A stretch of DNA of 64,000 nucleotides from an uncultured Bacteroidales bacterium (GTDB lineage: Bacteria; Bacteroidota; Bacteroidia; Bacteroidales; F082): NCBI GenBank assembly GCA_900318465.1, contig ONKQ01000009.1, positions 1-64,000 on the forward strand. Direction: 5' to 3'. Shown here in pieces: positions 8,835-16,180 of the stretch. Numbering within the stretch: the first letter of the stretch is position 1; each line of letters starts with the position of its first letter. Made by a program: the position numbers and the translations under genes. The notes under the pieces are model-generated. The model was not told the DNA's origin, did not search any database, and saw only the letters and a program-made list of their open reading frames with translations.

Positions 8835-9887
8835 ATGGAAAAGACAATAGAAGAAGCCTATTTTAAGGCATTTCAGCAATTGGCAGACGATTGTATTTCA
8901 TACATTCTACAAAAGAGGATGAGGCAAATACAACCTGAATTAAGACCGACTTTTGAAATCACTTTTTTGCTTCATTGCAGCAGCATTGAAGAACTGAAAA
9001 AAGCAATTCCAAATGACTTTGAGCAATTCCAAAAGGCAAACAAACAAAGTGAGATTTCAAAAGAGATTGAAAGCAACATTGACAGCATAACAGACCCAAA
9101 AGAACGGCTGAAATACTTGTTTTCATTGCTTACCCCTTTCAAAGAGATTTGCAGAGCCATACACCCCAAAGAGCATAAACCCAAAGAAAAGACAGACCAA
9201 AGCGGTAATAGTTGGGAGCGGTTGGAAAGAAACAGGCAGGGTGTTTTTGAGAAAATAATAGACCTAAAATATTCAGAGTTGAGCACAATAGCAGAGCGCA
9301 ACAAATACTATGAATTGCCCTATACTTACAGGCATATTGAGAAAGACACAATTGAGTATTATTTGCAAGCATTGCTTTTGAATATGGAGAATTATTCAAA
9401 CCGTCTTTATGTTGTATTGATCCAAAGAGGCATTAACTTGAAAGACATTCAGGAAAAGGCGGGTATTTATCTAAAAAGCAATTGGGTTGCTAATGACATT
9501 GCCCCTTATATTGGCGGTGTTGAATTGGCACAGTATTACATAAACAGTATAAAACCCGATGAGCAGCCCAAACAGAACACCCCCCTGACCGCTCAACAGT
9601 TGCCCGATGGATTAAACACTGATAAAGCGAAGAAATACTTTGAAAGAGCCTATAACAATGGCTTTTGGGGCTGGGTTGGTAATAATGCAAAGTGGAAAGA
9701 AAAGCAGGCAAAGTTAGGCTATTTTTGCCTTAATGCTTTTGACAGACCCCGACCAATTACCCAAATTGAGTTGTTTTTTGGAGTAAAGAATTTAGCAGCT
9801 TCTATAACCCAAGCGGAATATGAAGCAAAAAGAGCCGATGTGAAGATATGGCGTGATGAAATGAATGGGATAATTTTCTTTGACTAA
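8835..9887 (+). CDS. Element-encoded protein of unknown function
   Basis: About 350 residues, lysine/glutamate rich, no signal peptide or membrane segment, no motif I can name. The conserved-looking C-terminal part (KAKKYFERAYNNGFWGWVG...KLGYFCLNAF) is of a kind often seen as an unknown gene beside integrases in Bacteroidetes elements. Start taken as the ATG at 8835; an upstream TTG at 8820 is in frame and would overlap the integrase stop. Likely co-transcribed with the integrase. Confidence 0.7.
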   Translation: MEKTIEEAYFKAFQQLADDCISYILQKRMRQIQPELRPTFEITFLLHCSSIEELKKAIPNDFEQFQKANKQSEISKEIESNIDSITDPKERLKYLFSLLTPFKEICRAIHPKEHKPKEKTDQSGNSWERLERNRQGVFEKIIDLKYSELSTIAERNKYYELPYTYRHIEKDTIEYYLQALLLNMENYSNRLYVVLIQRGINLKDIQEKAGIYLKSNWVANDIAPYIGGVELAQYYINSIKPDEQPKQNTPLTAQQLPDGLNTDKAKKYFERAYNNGFWGWVGNNAKWKEKQAKLGYFCLNAFDRPRPITQIELFFGVKNLAASITQAEYEAKRADVKIWRDEMNGIIFFD

Positions 9888-9983
9888 CACTTTTTTTGTC
9901 GGCTATAAAACAACTATATATAGCCCATAGACTACCCTTCTTTTTGTATATTTCTTTGCACCGTGAAACAGCGGACACGGCAC

Positions 9984-10037
9984 GGGTAACGCCCTGACCG
10001 CTCAACACACGGGCAAAGACAAGGGCGGATGTTACCC
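9984..10037 (+). promoter_or_regulatory. Hairpin in the leader of the HTH-ATPase-primase operon
   Basis: GGGTAAC (9984-9990) and GCCCT (9991-9995) pair with AGGGC (10022-10026) and GTTACCC (10031-10037). The structure lies 40 bases before the HTH gene start. The rest of 9888-10076 holds a smaller hairpin (GGCTATA 9901-9907 with TATAGCC 9919-9925) and no gene. Confidence 0.45.
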
Positions 10038-10076
10038 CCGACCCTCTGACAGCCCAAACCCGCAAATATTAACACA

Positions 10077-10370
10077 ATGAGCGAGGAATTAAAGCAGGTG
10101 GCCGACCTTATCACGGCAAACACAATCTTCACGACTAAAGAGGTCTTAACAAGCGATGAGGCCGCAAAGTATTTGGGTATCTCAAAATCATACCTATACA
10201 AACTGACTATGCGGCAACTCATCCCTCACTACAAACCGCTTGGAAAGATGTGTTACTTCAATCGTCAAGAACTGGAAGCATGGCTACAAGCCAACAGAGT
10301 TTTCACATCGGAGGAAATCGAGCAGAAGGCGCAAGCATATTGCTTGCAGAAGAAAGGAGGCAAGGCATGA
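10077..10370 (+). CDS. Helix-turn-helix (excisionase/MerR-like) protein
   Basis: 97 residues with a winged HTH_17 domain: LTSDEAAKYLGISKSYLYKL, then the wing IPHYKPLGKMCYFNRQELEAWL. Such proteins act as excisionases or regulators in integrative elements. Its stop codon overlaps the ATPase start (ATGA), so the genes are translationally coupled. The role (excision, replication control or both) is inferred from position. Confidence 0.85.
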   Translation: MSEELKQVADLITANTIFTTKEVLTSDEAAKYLGISKSYLYKLTMRQLIPHYKPLGKMCYFNRQELEAWLQANRVFTSEEIEQKAQAYCLQKKGGKA

Positions 10371-11494
10371 AGTATATAGGAATGGCGACCACGCCCACCG
10401 CAGCCGCCCCGAAAACAACGGCAAAAATACAAAAAAATCTCTATCAAGACAAGGGAGGATTGTTTGTTTCTACCATCATCAGTGCAGCAGACACAGAACG
10501 GCGCAAGATGAGCGACAACAGAAACTTTGCAGCAATGATTGGCGAAGAATTGGCAAGAGCCGAAGCTATGAAAGACAGAATCCCCGAAGTCGTGGGAATG
10601 CTCCGCATAAAATCAGCCAATGAAACACTGATAGAAGCGCAACAGCGACCTGACCCCAAACCTTTATGGCTATCGCTATGGTACGAGGGCGAAGTCTGTT
10701 GTCTGTTTGCAGATAGCAATGTTGGCAAATCCATTTATGCAGTTCAGATTGGCGAAAGCATAGCGAAAACACAAAAAGTGTTGTACTTCGATTTTGAATT
10801 GTCTGACAAGCAATTTCAACTCCGATATACGGACGAGGGGGGCAATCTGTATAAGTTCTCCGACAACTTTTATAGGGTTGAGGTAGAAAAGGAAAAACTT
10901 GATATTGACAACTTCGAGGAAAGCATTATCACCAACATAGAATCGGCAGCTTTACAATGCAATGCCAAAGTCCTTATCATTGACAATCTGACATGGATTT
11001 GCAGTAATAGCGAAAAGGGCGATATTGCAGGACGATTTATGATGAAACTTTCTGCATTGAAGAAGAAACACGATTTCTCCGTTCTCATTATTGCCCATAC
11101 ACCAAAACGCAACCAGTCCAATCCGATAACGCCAAACGATTTGGCGGGCAGCAAGAAACTTTACAATCTATTTGATAGCGGTTTCACCATTGGGCAGAGT
11201 GCAAAAGATGGTGGACTTCGTTATATCAAGCAAATGAAAGTCCGTCATGGCGAATATGAATACAATGCCGAAAATGTAATTGTGTGCCAAATAGAAAAGA
11301 TTGGTGCATTTTTACAACTCACTCCCATAGTTTATTCCACCGAGAGGGAACACCTGAAACAGCAATCCGAAAACGATTTATCCCAAGAGGAAGAAACCGT
11401 CAAGGAGTTGGTGCAACAAGGCTATTCCATCAGACAAATTGCCGACCAATTGAAAATGAGCAAAACGAAAGTTCAACGACTATCAAAAAAGTAA
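10367..11494 (+). CDS. RepA-like AAA/RecA-fold ATPase
   Basis: 375 residues. Walker A in ADSNVGKS (K121, S122), Walker B in KVLIIDNL, and a RecA-like core typical of the RepA/AAA_25 replicative helicase family. The C-terminal IRQIADQLKMSKTKVQRL is a helix-turn-helix. I choose ATG 10367 because it overlaps the HTH stop and follows AAAGGAGG; the longer frame from 10250 runs inside the HTH gene. Probably loads on or unwinds element DNA during replication, together with the following primase-like protein. Confidence 0.88.
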   Translation: MKYIGMATTPTAAAPKTTAKIQKNLYQDKGGLFVSTIISAADTERRKMSDNRNFAAMIGEELARAEAMKDRIPEVVGMLRIKSANETLIEAQQRPDPKPLWLSLWYEGEVCCLFADSNVGKSIYAVQIGESIAKTQKVLYFDFELSDKQFQLRYTDEGGNLYKFSDNFYRVEVEKEKLDIDNFEESIITNIESAALQCNAKVLIIDNLTWICSNSEKGDIAGRFMMKLSALKKKHDFSVLIIAHTPKRNQSNPITPNDLAGSKKLYNLFDSGFTIGQSAKDGGLRYIKQMKVRHGEYEYNAENVIVCQIEKIGAFLQLTPIVYSTEREHLKQQSENDLSQEEETVKELVQQGYSIRQIADQLKMSKTKVQRLSKK

Positions 11495-11502
11495 AGTGTT
11501 CC

Positions 11503-11549
11503 AAGTGTCCCGTTGTCCCAAGTGTCCCATTCGTGGGACAGTGGGACAG
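11503..11549 (+). repeat. GTCCC repeat cluster between ATPase and primase genes
   Basis: AAGTGTCCC-type units occur in tandem, followed by the inverted form (GTGGGACAGTGGGACA). They fill the 76-bp gap between the ATPase stop and the next start. Confidence 0.5.
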
Positions 11550-11570
11550 CAAAAGAGAAAGGAAATTATC

Positions 11571-12623
11571 ATGTATCAGTTAGAGAAATATCACGGAAAA
11601 GCCACGCGCCACGAATGCCCGAATTGTCACGACAAACATTCATTCACTTTGTATGTTGGCGAGGACGGGCAACCGCTTGACCCTACTTGTGGGCGTTGCG
11701 ACCACGAAAGCAGTTGCGGCTATCACTACACACCAACCCAATACTTTCAAGACAACCCGACAGATAAGACTATGACGAGAAACTTTGTTCCCAAAATGCA
11801 GATGATAAACAAACCACCAAAGCCGTTATGTAAGATGCCCCAAGGCATTGTCACCGAATCAGCAAGTTATAACAGCACCTTTGTTGAGTTCTTGCGAGGG
11901 CTGTTCCCTCAAAAAATGGTCATACCAAGATTGGGGTCTCTTTATGGATTGGGAGCGACCAAAGACAAAGATGTTATCTTTTGGCAGATTGATATTAACG
12001 GCAAGGTCAGAAGTGGCAAGATTATGAAGTACGGAGAGGACGGACACCGAATTAAAGATGGTTACAAAGTGAATTGGGTTCATGCGAGGTTGAAGAAAGA
12101 AGGTAAATTGCCTGATGATTGGGAGTTGACACAATGTTTGTTTGGAGAGCATTTGCTCAACTTGTCAATGAATAAGAATAAAGTTGTGGCACTTGTTGAG
12201 AGCGAGAAATCAGCCTTAATTGGTGCGGCTTGTTACCCAAATTTCGTTTGGCTTGCAACGGGAGGCAAGTCCCAACTATCTATAGACAAGATGAAAGTAT
12301 TATCAGGCAGAACGGTGATAATGTTTCCCGATGTGGACGGATTCAAGGAATGGGAGGAAGCGGCAGAGAAGTTTACATTCTGCAAAGTAACTGTTTCGGA
12401 TATTTTGGAGAAGAATGCCACAGACGAGGAACGAGCCAATAAAATAGACATTGCCGATTGGCTTATCAAGCAGTTGCAAGAGGGCTATCCTACACCAGAG
12501 CCAACGGAAGAATACCAATGGTTATTTGGCATAAAACCCAAAACGGATTTGGAATTGATGATTGAGGAACACCTCATTGTTCAACACTTGATTGATGAGT
12601 TGGGGCTTGTCCCTGATGATTGA
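11571..12623 (+). CDS. Zinc-ribbon/TOPRIM primase-like protein
   Basis: 350 residues. The N-terminal zinc ribbon has two cysteine pairs (HECPNCHDKH and TCGRCDHESSCGYH), followed by a TOPRIM-like core: VALVESEKSALIGAA, then WLATGGKSQL and VIMFPDVDGFKEW. This layout is typical of mobile-element primases of Bacteroidetes (DUF6371-type). Start ATG 11571 preceded by AAAGGAAA; the GTG at 11496 would add 25 residues translated from the GTCCC repeats. Partner of the upstream ATPase. Confidence 0.82.
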   Translation: MYQLEKYHGKATRHECPNCHDKHSFTLYVGEDGQPLDPTCGRCDHESSCGYHYTPTQYFQDNPTDKTMTRNFVPKMQMINKPPKPLCKMPQGIVTESASYNSTFVEFLRGLFPQKMVIPRLGSLYGLGATKDKDVIFWQIDINGKVRSGKIMKYGEDGHRIKDGYKVNWVHARLKKEGKLPDDWELTQCLFGEHLLNLSMNKNKVVALVESEKSALIGAACYPNFVWLATGGKSQLSIDKMKVLSGRTVIMFPDVDGFKEWEEAAEKFTFCKVTVSDILEKNATDEERANKIDIADWLIKQLQEGYPTPEPTEEYQWLFGIKPKTDLELMIEEHLIVQHLIDELGLVPDD

Positions 12624-12626
12624 GAT

Positions 12627-12648
12627 AGGCGGAGCAATCCGCCTTTTC
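12627..12648 (+). terminator. Terminator after the primase-like gene
   Basis: AGGCGGA (12627-12633) pairs with TCCGCCT (12638-12644) around a 4-nt loop, followed by TTTT. Closes the replication operon. Confidence 0.8.
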
Positions 12649-12670
12649 TGTTTCTATTGTCAAAAAAGGA

Positions 12671-12700
12671 TTTGTAGTTCCAAAAAAAGACCTATTTTTG
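12671..12700 (+). promoter_or_regulatory. Canonical Bacteroidetes promoter
   Basis: TTTG (12671-12674), 18-bp spacer, TATTTTTG (12693-12700). Expected start of transcription near 12707, leading into the structured RNA and then the lipoprotein gene. Confidence 0.65.
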
Positions 12701-12706
12701 CGGCCA

Positions 12707-12863
12707 GAACAGACCCGATTGCCTTACGAATTACCACCTTGGAGCAATTTCAAGTTCTGTTTTCTCACTTTGGGAAATTTGTGCCTTAAGGTACAGATGC
12801 CCGTTGTGAGAATTGGTTGTGGTAAACCAGTAAGGCAGACGGAAATATCTGTACCTTTTTTAT
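12707..12863 (+). ncRNA. Candidate structured RNA or regulatory leader
   Basis: Three perfect stems nest in order: TGCCTTAC (12720-12727) with GTAAGGCA (12830-12837), TTACCAC (12731-12737) with GTGGTAA (12819-12825), TTCTCAC (12762-12768) with GTGAGAA (12806-12812). The apical loop holds AAGGTACAGAT (12788-12798), complementary to ATCTGTACCTT (12847-12857), which is followed by TTTTTT. The last pairing crosses the other three, so it makes either a pseudoknot or an alternative terminator. A canonical promoter precedes it and a lipoprotein gene follows 40 bases later. No known RNA class recognised. Confidence 0.5.
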
Positions 12864-12902
12864 TGACAACGAATTATGTAAAACCTTACAAAATACCACA
12901 TT

Positions 12903-13622
12903 ATGAAAAAGACAAACTTAATCATTATGCTTGCGGCGGCGATGTTGCTGACAGGCTGCATGAAAGAGGACAACACGACAGAAGGCCGAATTGCCAAGGC
13001 CATGAAAGAGTATGCGAAGAAAAACTTTGACGACCCAAAATCCCTTGTTGAAGTTCCGTTGATTGAAGCCAATGAGGAAATTATTGATGCGAGAGAACTT
13101 GCAATAAAGACATTGGAAGCAAGCGCAAAACTTGACTCTATATGCGAAGCAAGAGGAGATAGCGTGGTTAGTGGATTTAAAAAAATAACCGATAACTTAA
13201 AAAATGGCAAAATAAGACCTATTAAGTCAAAAATAGATGAAAGTTTTGAATATCTTATCAGACTTGAATTATGGGGCGACAAACTTTATTCTTCGTCTCA
13301 AGACAAAAATTTGAGGGATTTCTATTACAATGAAGTTGATTCATTGGTAAAGAACTTGACCCTATATCCAATCACAACCTATAACATCAATGCAAGGGTA
13401 AAAGAAAACGGAGAATTGAAGATTAAACACTTTTACACATGGTCATGTGACACAACAACAGTGTTTAAGATTTACGACGAACCATTGCGAAAAGACAACC
13501 TCAAAAACGAAAACCTTATTATTGAAAATGTCAACAAACTACTTGATTACGGCACAAAAAGGCAAGACTTTATTGAAGAAGGAGTAAAACTGCTACAAGA
13601 CTTCACTTGGCTGGTTGAATGA
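12903..13622 (+). CDS. Putative lipoprotein, element cargo
   Basis: 239 residues. Lipobox LLTGC with Cys19 as the lipidated residue, so it should be anchored on the cell envelope. The mature part is charged, largely helical and without recognisable domain. It is the last gene of the element and lies after its own promoter and structured leader, so it is probably cargo rather than replication machinery. Confidence 0.75.
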   Translation: MKKTNLIIMLAAAMLLTGCMKEDNTTEGRIAKAMKEYAKKNFDDPKSLVEVPLIEANEEIIDARELAIKTLEASAKLDSICEARGDSVVSGFKKITDNLKNGKIRPIKSKIDESFEYLIRLELWGDKLYSSSQDKNLRDFYYNEVDSLVKNLTLYPITTYNINARVKENGELKIKHFYTWSCDTTTVFKIYDEPLRKDNLKNENLIIENVNKLLDYGTKRQDFIEEGVKLLQDFTWLVE

Positions 13623-13629
13623 TTTCCAG

Positions 13630-13654
13630 GGCGAGCCTCGGCTTCGCCTTTTTT
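13630..13654 (+). terminator. Terminator after the lipoprotein gene
   Basis: GGCGAGCC pairs with GGCTTCGCC (one bulged T), followed by TTTTTT. The following 350 bases up to 14000 show no convincing gene; they include a short palindrome, ATTTAGAA/TTTCTAAAT, near 13975-13994. Confidence 0.75.
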
Positions 13655-14000
13655 ACTTAACATCTGAAATAAATACTGGTAGCAGCATGATTTTTCAGAA
13701 AAAATTTCGGAGAGAGGCTGGGTACACGCCTCGCGCCCATCAGTGGGAGGGTGGGGTTTGCTCAATAGAAAAAACTTTATCAGTGAAAAAAGCAATCCGT
13801 TTTGTGTGTCTGCCTCACCCCTTACAACGCGCGTTTGTGTTGTATAGTATAATAAGCCTCCTTTGCCGTTGGAATCATTACCCGACAAATTGGAATAGAG
13901 CCACGAAACAAGCCCGTAGATGCGTTTTCTTTCCCAAGATGATACATCGCTTCACTTTTGCGGCAAAATATCTTATTTAGAATGTTTCTAAATAGGATTG

Positions 14001-14032
14001 TTTGGTGGATTGCTGAAAAATGATTACTTTTG
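14001..14032 (+). promoter_or_regulatory. Canonical promoter near the right end of the element
   Basis: TTTG (14001-14004), 20-bp spacer, TACTTTTG (14025-14032). It points at a short transcript ending in the terminator at 14074-14104, not at a gene. Confidence 0.6.
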
Positions 14033-14038
14033 CATCGG

Positions 14039-14105
14039 CTTTGAAATAGCCAACTATATTTCTTTTGACCTTGGCGCAGGTGGTGACGCTTGCGCCTTTT
14101 TTTGT
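14039..14105 (+). ncRNA. Candidate ~65-nt small RNA
   Basis: Lies between a canonical promoter (14001-14032) and a hairpin GGCGCA...TGCGCC followed by seven T residues (14074-14104). There is no ORF of note in it. Located within the element, about 40 bases before the right arm-site repeat. Function unknown. Confidence 0.45.
14074..14104 (+). terminator. Intrinsic terminator inside the element
   Basis: GGCGCA and TGCGCC enclose a 12-nt loop and are followed by TTTTTTT. Confidence 0.75.
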
Positions 14106-14142
14106 GCCTTACACCCTTCTTGAAACAAGAAATCTGTTGAAT

Positions 14143-14165
14143 AGTACACTTTTAGTACACCTTGA
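14143..14165 (+). repeat. Right 23-bp repeat, candidate integrase arm sites
   Basis: Identical to 7500-7522, same orientation, with the two AGTACACxTT half-sites 11 bp apart. Confidence 0.6.
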
Positions 14166-14172
14166 TAAATTA

Positions 14173-14208
14173 AAAACCCCTCAAAATCAATCGATTAAGA
14201 GGGGTTTG
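14173..14208 (-). terminator. Terminator downstream of tRNA-Leu
   Basis: AAACCCCTC (14174-14182) pairs with GAGGGGTTT (14199-14207). Read on the minus strand it ends in a T run, directly after the tRNA. Confidence 0.75.
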
Positions 14209-14211
14209 GAG

Positions 14212-14295
14212 TACCGAAGGCCGGGATCGAACCGGCACGAGTGTAACCTCATCGGTTTTTGAGACCGACGCGTCTACCGATTCCGCCACTTCGGC
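14212..14295 (-). tRNA. tRNA-Leu (anticodon CAA)
   Basis: 84-nt class II tRNA. Acceptor arms GCCGAAG and CTTCGGT close the molecule (first pair G-U). The anticodon stem TCGGT/ACCGA holds loop CTCAAAA with anticodon CAA. A long variable arm (GATGAGGTTACACTCGT) and TTCGATC in the T loop are present. CCA is not encoded. Its 3' end is the integration site of the element to the left. Confidence 0.95.
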
Positions 14296-14379
14296 ATGGT
14301 TTCATCTCCGAAACGCGGCTGCAAAAATACAGATTTTTCCATTCATAGCACACATCTTTGGAAAAAAATCTGTTTTTGG

Positions 14380-14410
14380 TTGGTCAGCTTGCAGAAAATG
14401 CCTACTTTTG
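14380..14410 (+). promoter_or_regulatory. prs promoter
   Basis: TTGG (14380-14383), 19-bp spacer, TACTTTTG (14403-14410). It lies 28 bases before the chosen prs start and inside the longer reading frame, which argues against the upstream start. Confidence 0.6.
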
Positions 14411-14438
14411 CAGCCCGAAAAAGATAATCTTCAGCCCA

Positions 14439-15374
14439 ATGTCAGGAAAAGTCGTTTCTATTTTCGCAGGAAGAGCCACCGCTGATTTAGGCGCGAAAAT
14501 CGCCGAAGCCTACGGTGCGCCCCTCGGCAAGTCGTCGGTAACCGTGTTCTCTGACCATGAGTTCCAACCCTCATTCGACGAGAGCATCCGTGGCAACCAT
14601 GTGTTCATCGTGCAGTCCACCATCCCACCGACCGACAATCTCATGGAGCTTTTGCTCATGATTGATGCCGCCAAACGTGCCTCGGCACACAAAATCATCG
14701 CCGTCATACCTTATTTCGGATGGGCGCGTCAAGACCGCAAGGACCAACCTCGCGTTAGTATCGGAGCCAAGTTAGTGGCCAATTTGTTGGTCGCGGCTGG
14801 TGTCGACCGCATCATCACGCTCGACCTTCACGCCGACCAAATCCAAGGCTTCTTCGACATCCCCGTGGATGCCCTCTATGCCTCAACCCTCTTCATCGAC
14901 CACATCCAAAAGATGCGTATTGACGACTTGCTCATCGCCGCACCTGACCTTGGTGCCTCCAAACGTGCCTCGGCCTACGCCAAGCGCCTCGGCTGCGACT
15001 TGGCCATTTGCCACAAGCACCGCCCGCGCGCCAACGTGGTCGACAGCATGACCCTCATCGGCGACGTGACAGACAAGAACGTCATCATCGTCGACGACAT
15101 CATTGACACGGCTGGCACCATTGTCAAGGCTGGTCAGCTGATGATGGACAACGGCGCCAAGAGCGTCCGTGCCTTCGCCACCCACGCCGTGTGCAGCGGC
15201 CCCGCCATGGAACGCTTGGACAACTCGGTGTTCAGCGAAGTGGTGGTCACCGACTCCATCCCACTGCCTGCCCACTCCTCCAAGAAAATCAACGTAGTAA
15301 GCACAGCCTCGCTGTTTGCCGACGTCATCCACCGCGTGGAATCCTACGCCAGCATCAGTTCGTTGTTCAAATAG
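14439..15374 (+). CDS. prs: Ribose-phosphate pyrophosphokinase (PRPP synthetase)
   Basis: 311 residues, cytosolic. Makes PRPP from ribose 5-phosphate and ATP for purine, pyrimidine, His, Trp and NAD synthesis. Diagnostic blocks: FSDHEFQPSFDESIRG, metal-binding DLHADQIQGFF, and the PRPP loop IIVDDIIDTAGT. Start taken at ATG 14439 because the promoter occupies the upstream part of the longer frame from 14358 and because MSGKVVSIFAGRA matches the usual N-terminus. Confidence 0.96.
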   Translation: MSGKVVSIFAGRATADLGAKIAEAYGAPLGKSSVTVFSDHEFQPSFDESIRGNHVFIVQSTIPPTDNLMELLLMIDAAKRASAHKIIAVIPYFGWARQDRKDQPRVSIGAKLVANLLVAAGVDRIITLDLHADQIQGFFDIPVDALYASTLFIDHIQKMRIDDLLIAAPDLGASKRASAYAKRLGCDLAICHKHRPRANVVDSMTLIGDVTDKNVIIVDDIIDTAGTIVKAGQLMMDNGAKSVRAFATHAVCSGPAMERLDNSVFSEVVVTDSIPLPAHSSKKINVVSTASLFADVIHRVESYASISSLFK

Positions 15375-15384
15375 AAAAAAGGAC

Positions 15385-15455
15385 GCGAGACATTAAGACA
15401 TGAGACGAGAGACAACAAAAGTCCCAAGTCACCCGTCCTAAAGTCCTCCGTCAAA
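15385..15455. repeat. Dispersed repeat family C-like segment
   Basis: ACGCGAGACATTAAGACATGAGACGAG followed by GTCCCAAGTCACCCGTCC-type sequence, resembling the GACTTCGGGACT/CGCAGTCCCGCAGTC family at 39171-39290, 49514-49568 and 55270-55390. Lies between prs and rplY. Confidence 0.4.
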
Positions 15456-15496
15456 CAATAAACAATTAAATTACAAACAATTAAACAATTAAACAA

Positions 15497-16075
15497 ATGA
15501 AAACAGTATCATTGAGCGGTTCTCTTCGCGAGAACGTAGGGAAAAAGGATACTAAAGCCCTTCGTAAGGCTGAAATGGTTCCTTGTGTGATGTACGGCAG
15601 CGGCGAATCCCAAGTGCATTTCGCCACGGCAGCCAAGAATTTCAACAAGATTCTCTTCACGCCTGAGACCTACATCATCGACTTCGATGTCAACGGCAAG
15701 GTGTACAAGACCATCCTTCAAGACATTCAGTATCACCCCGTTACCGACGAGGTGCTTCATGCCGACTTCCTCATCGTGAAGGAAGACAAGCCCATCACCG
15801 TCAACCTGCCCATAGCCCTCGAAGGTTCGGCAGCCGGTGTGATGCGTGGCGGTAAGCTGAAGAAGGGCGTCCGCAAGGTGAAGGTCAGCGGCCTCATCAA
15901 GGATTTGCCGGACTACATCACCGTCAACATCAGCAACTTGAACATCAACGAGGCTTTCAAGGTGAAGGACCTCAACATCCCGAATGTGACTCCTATCACC
16001 CCTGGTTACACCGTCATCGCCGCCGTCAACATGGCCCGTGGCGCCCAAGTGTCGACCGAGGAAGAAGCCGAGTAA
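15497..16075 (+). CDS. rplY: 50S ribosomal protein L25, CTC form
   Basis: 192 residues: an N-terminal L25 domain (LRENVGKKDTKALRKAEMVP, then YGSGESQVHF) and the C-terminal TL5/CTC domain. L25 binds 5S rRNA in the large subunit; the long form is common in Bacteroidetes and linked to general stress in other phyla. Followed by a good terminator. Confidence 0.95.
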   Translation: MKTVSLSGSLRENVGKKDTKALRKAEMVPCVMYGSGESQVHFATAAKNFNKILFTPETYIIDFDVNGKVYKTILQDIQYHPVTDEVLHADFLIVKEDKPITVNLPIALEGSAAGVMRGGKLKKGVRKVKVSGLIKDLPDYITVNISNLNINEAFKVKDLNIPNVTPITPGYTVIAAVNMARGAQVSTEEEAE

Positions 16076-16094
16076 ATCTTCTTTGCATGATACT

Positions 16095-16122
16095 AAAAAG
16101 CCGCCATCAGGCGGCTTTTTTA
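16095..16122 (+). terminator. rplY terminator
   Basis: AAAAGCCGCC (16096-16105) pairs with GGCGGCTTTT (16110-16119), 4-nt loop, then T run. Confidence 0.9.
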
Positions 16123-16180
16123 TTGTTGGGGCAGGCCCTCGTGTCTGCCCTTTCGCTTCAACCCATCAAATGATTCCATC

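Larger units (their letters stand above)
7372..14223. mobile_element. Integrative element in the 3' end of tRNA-Leu(CAA)
   Basis: The segment is bounded by a 13-bp direct repeat, GTACCGAAGGCCG: 7372-7384 on the left, and 14211-14223 on the right, where it forms the 3' end of tRNA-Leu. Inside, a 23-bp repeat occurs near both ends (7500-7522 and 14143-14165). Gene order is integrase, unknown protein, HTH, RepA-like ATPase, primase-like protein, lipoprotein. No relaxase, mobilisation or phage structural gene is present. The gene set resembles a small integrative element or phage satellite that can replicate but depends on a helper to move; this is inference. Confidence 0.8.

Noticed and set aside
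13681..13980. Possible 100-120-residue ORF in the right part of the element
   Set aside because: No ribosome-binding site or recognisable family, and no sign of coding bias; left as non-coding.
14358..14438. Longer N-terminus for PRPP synthetase
   Set aside because: The promoter elements lie within it and the family begins at the MSGKVV start.
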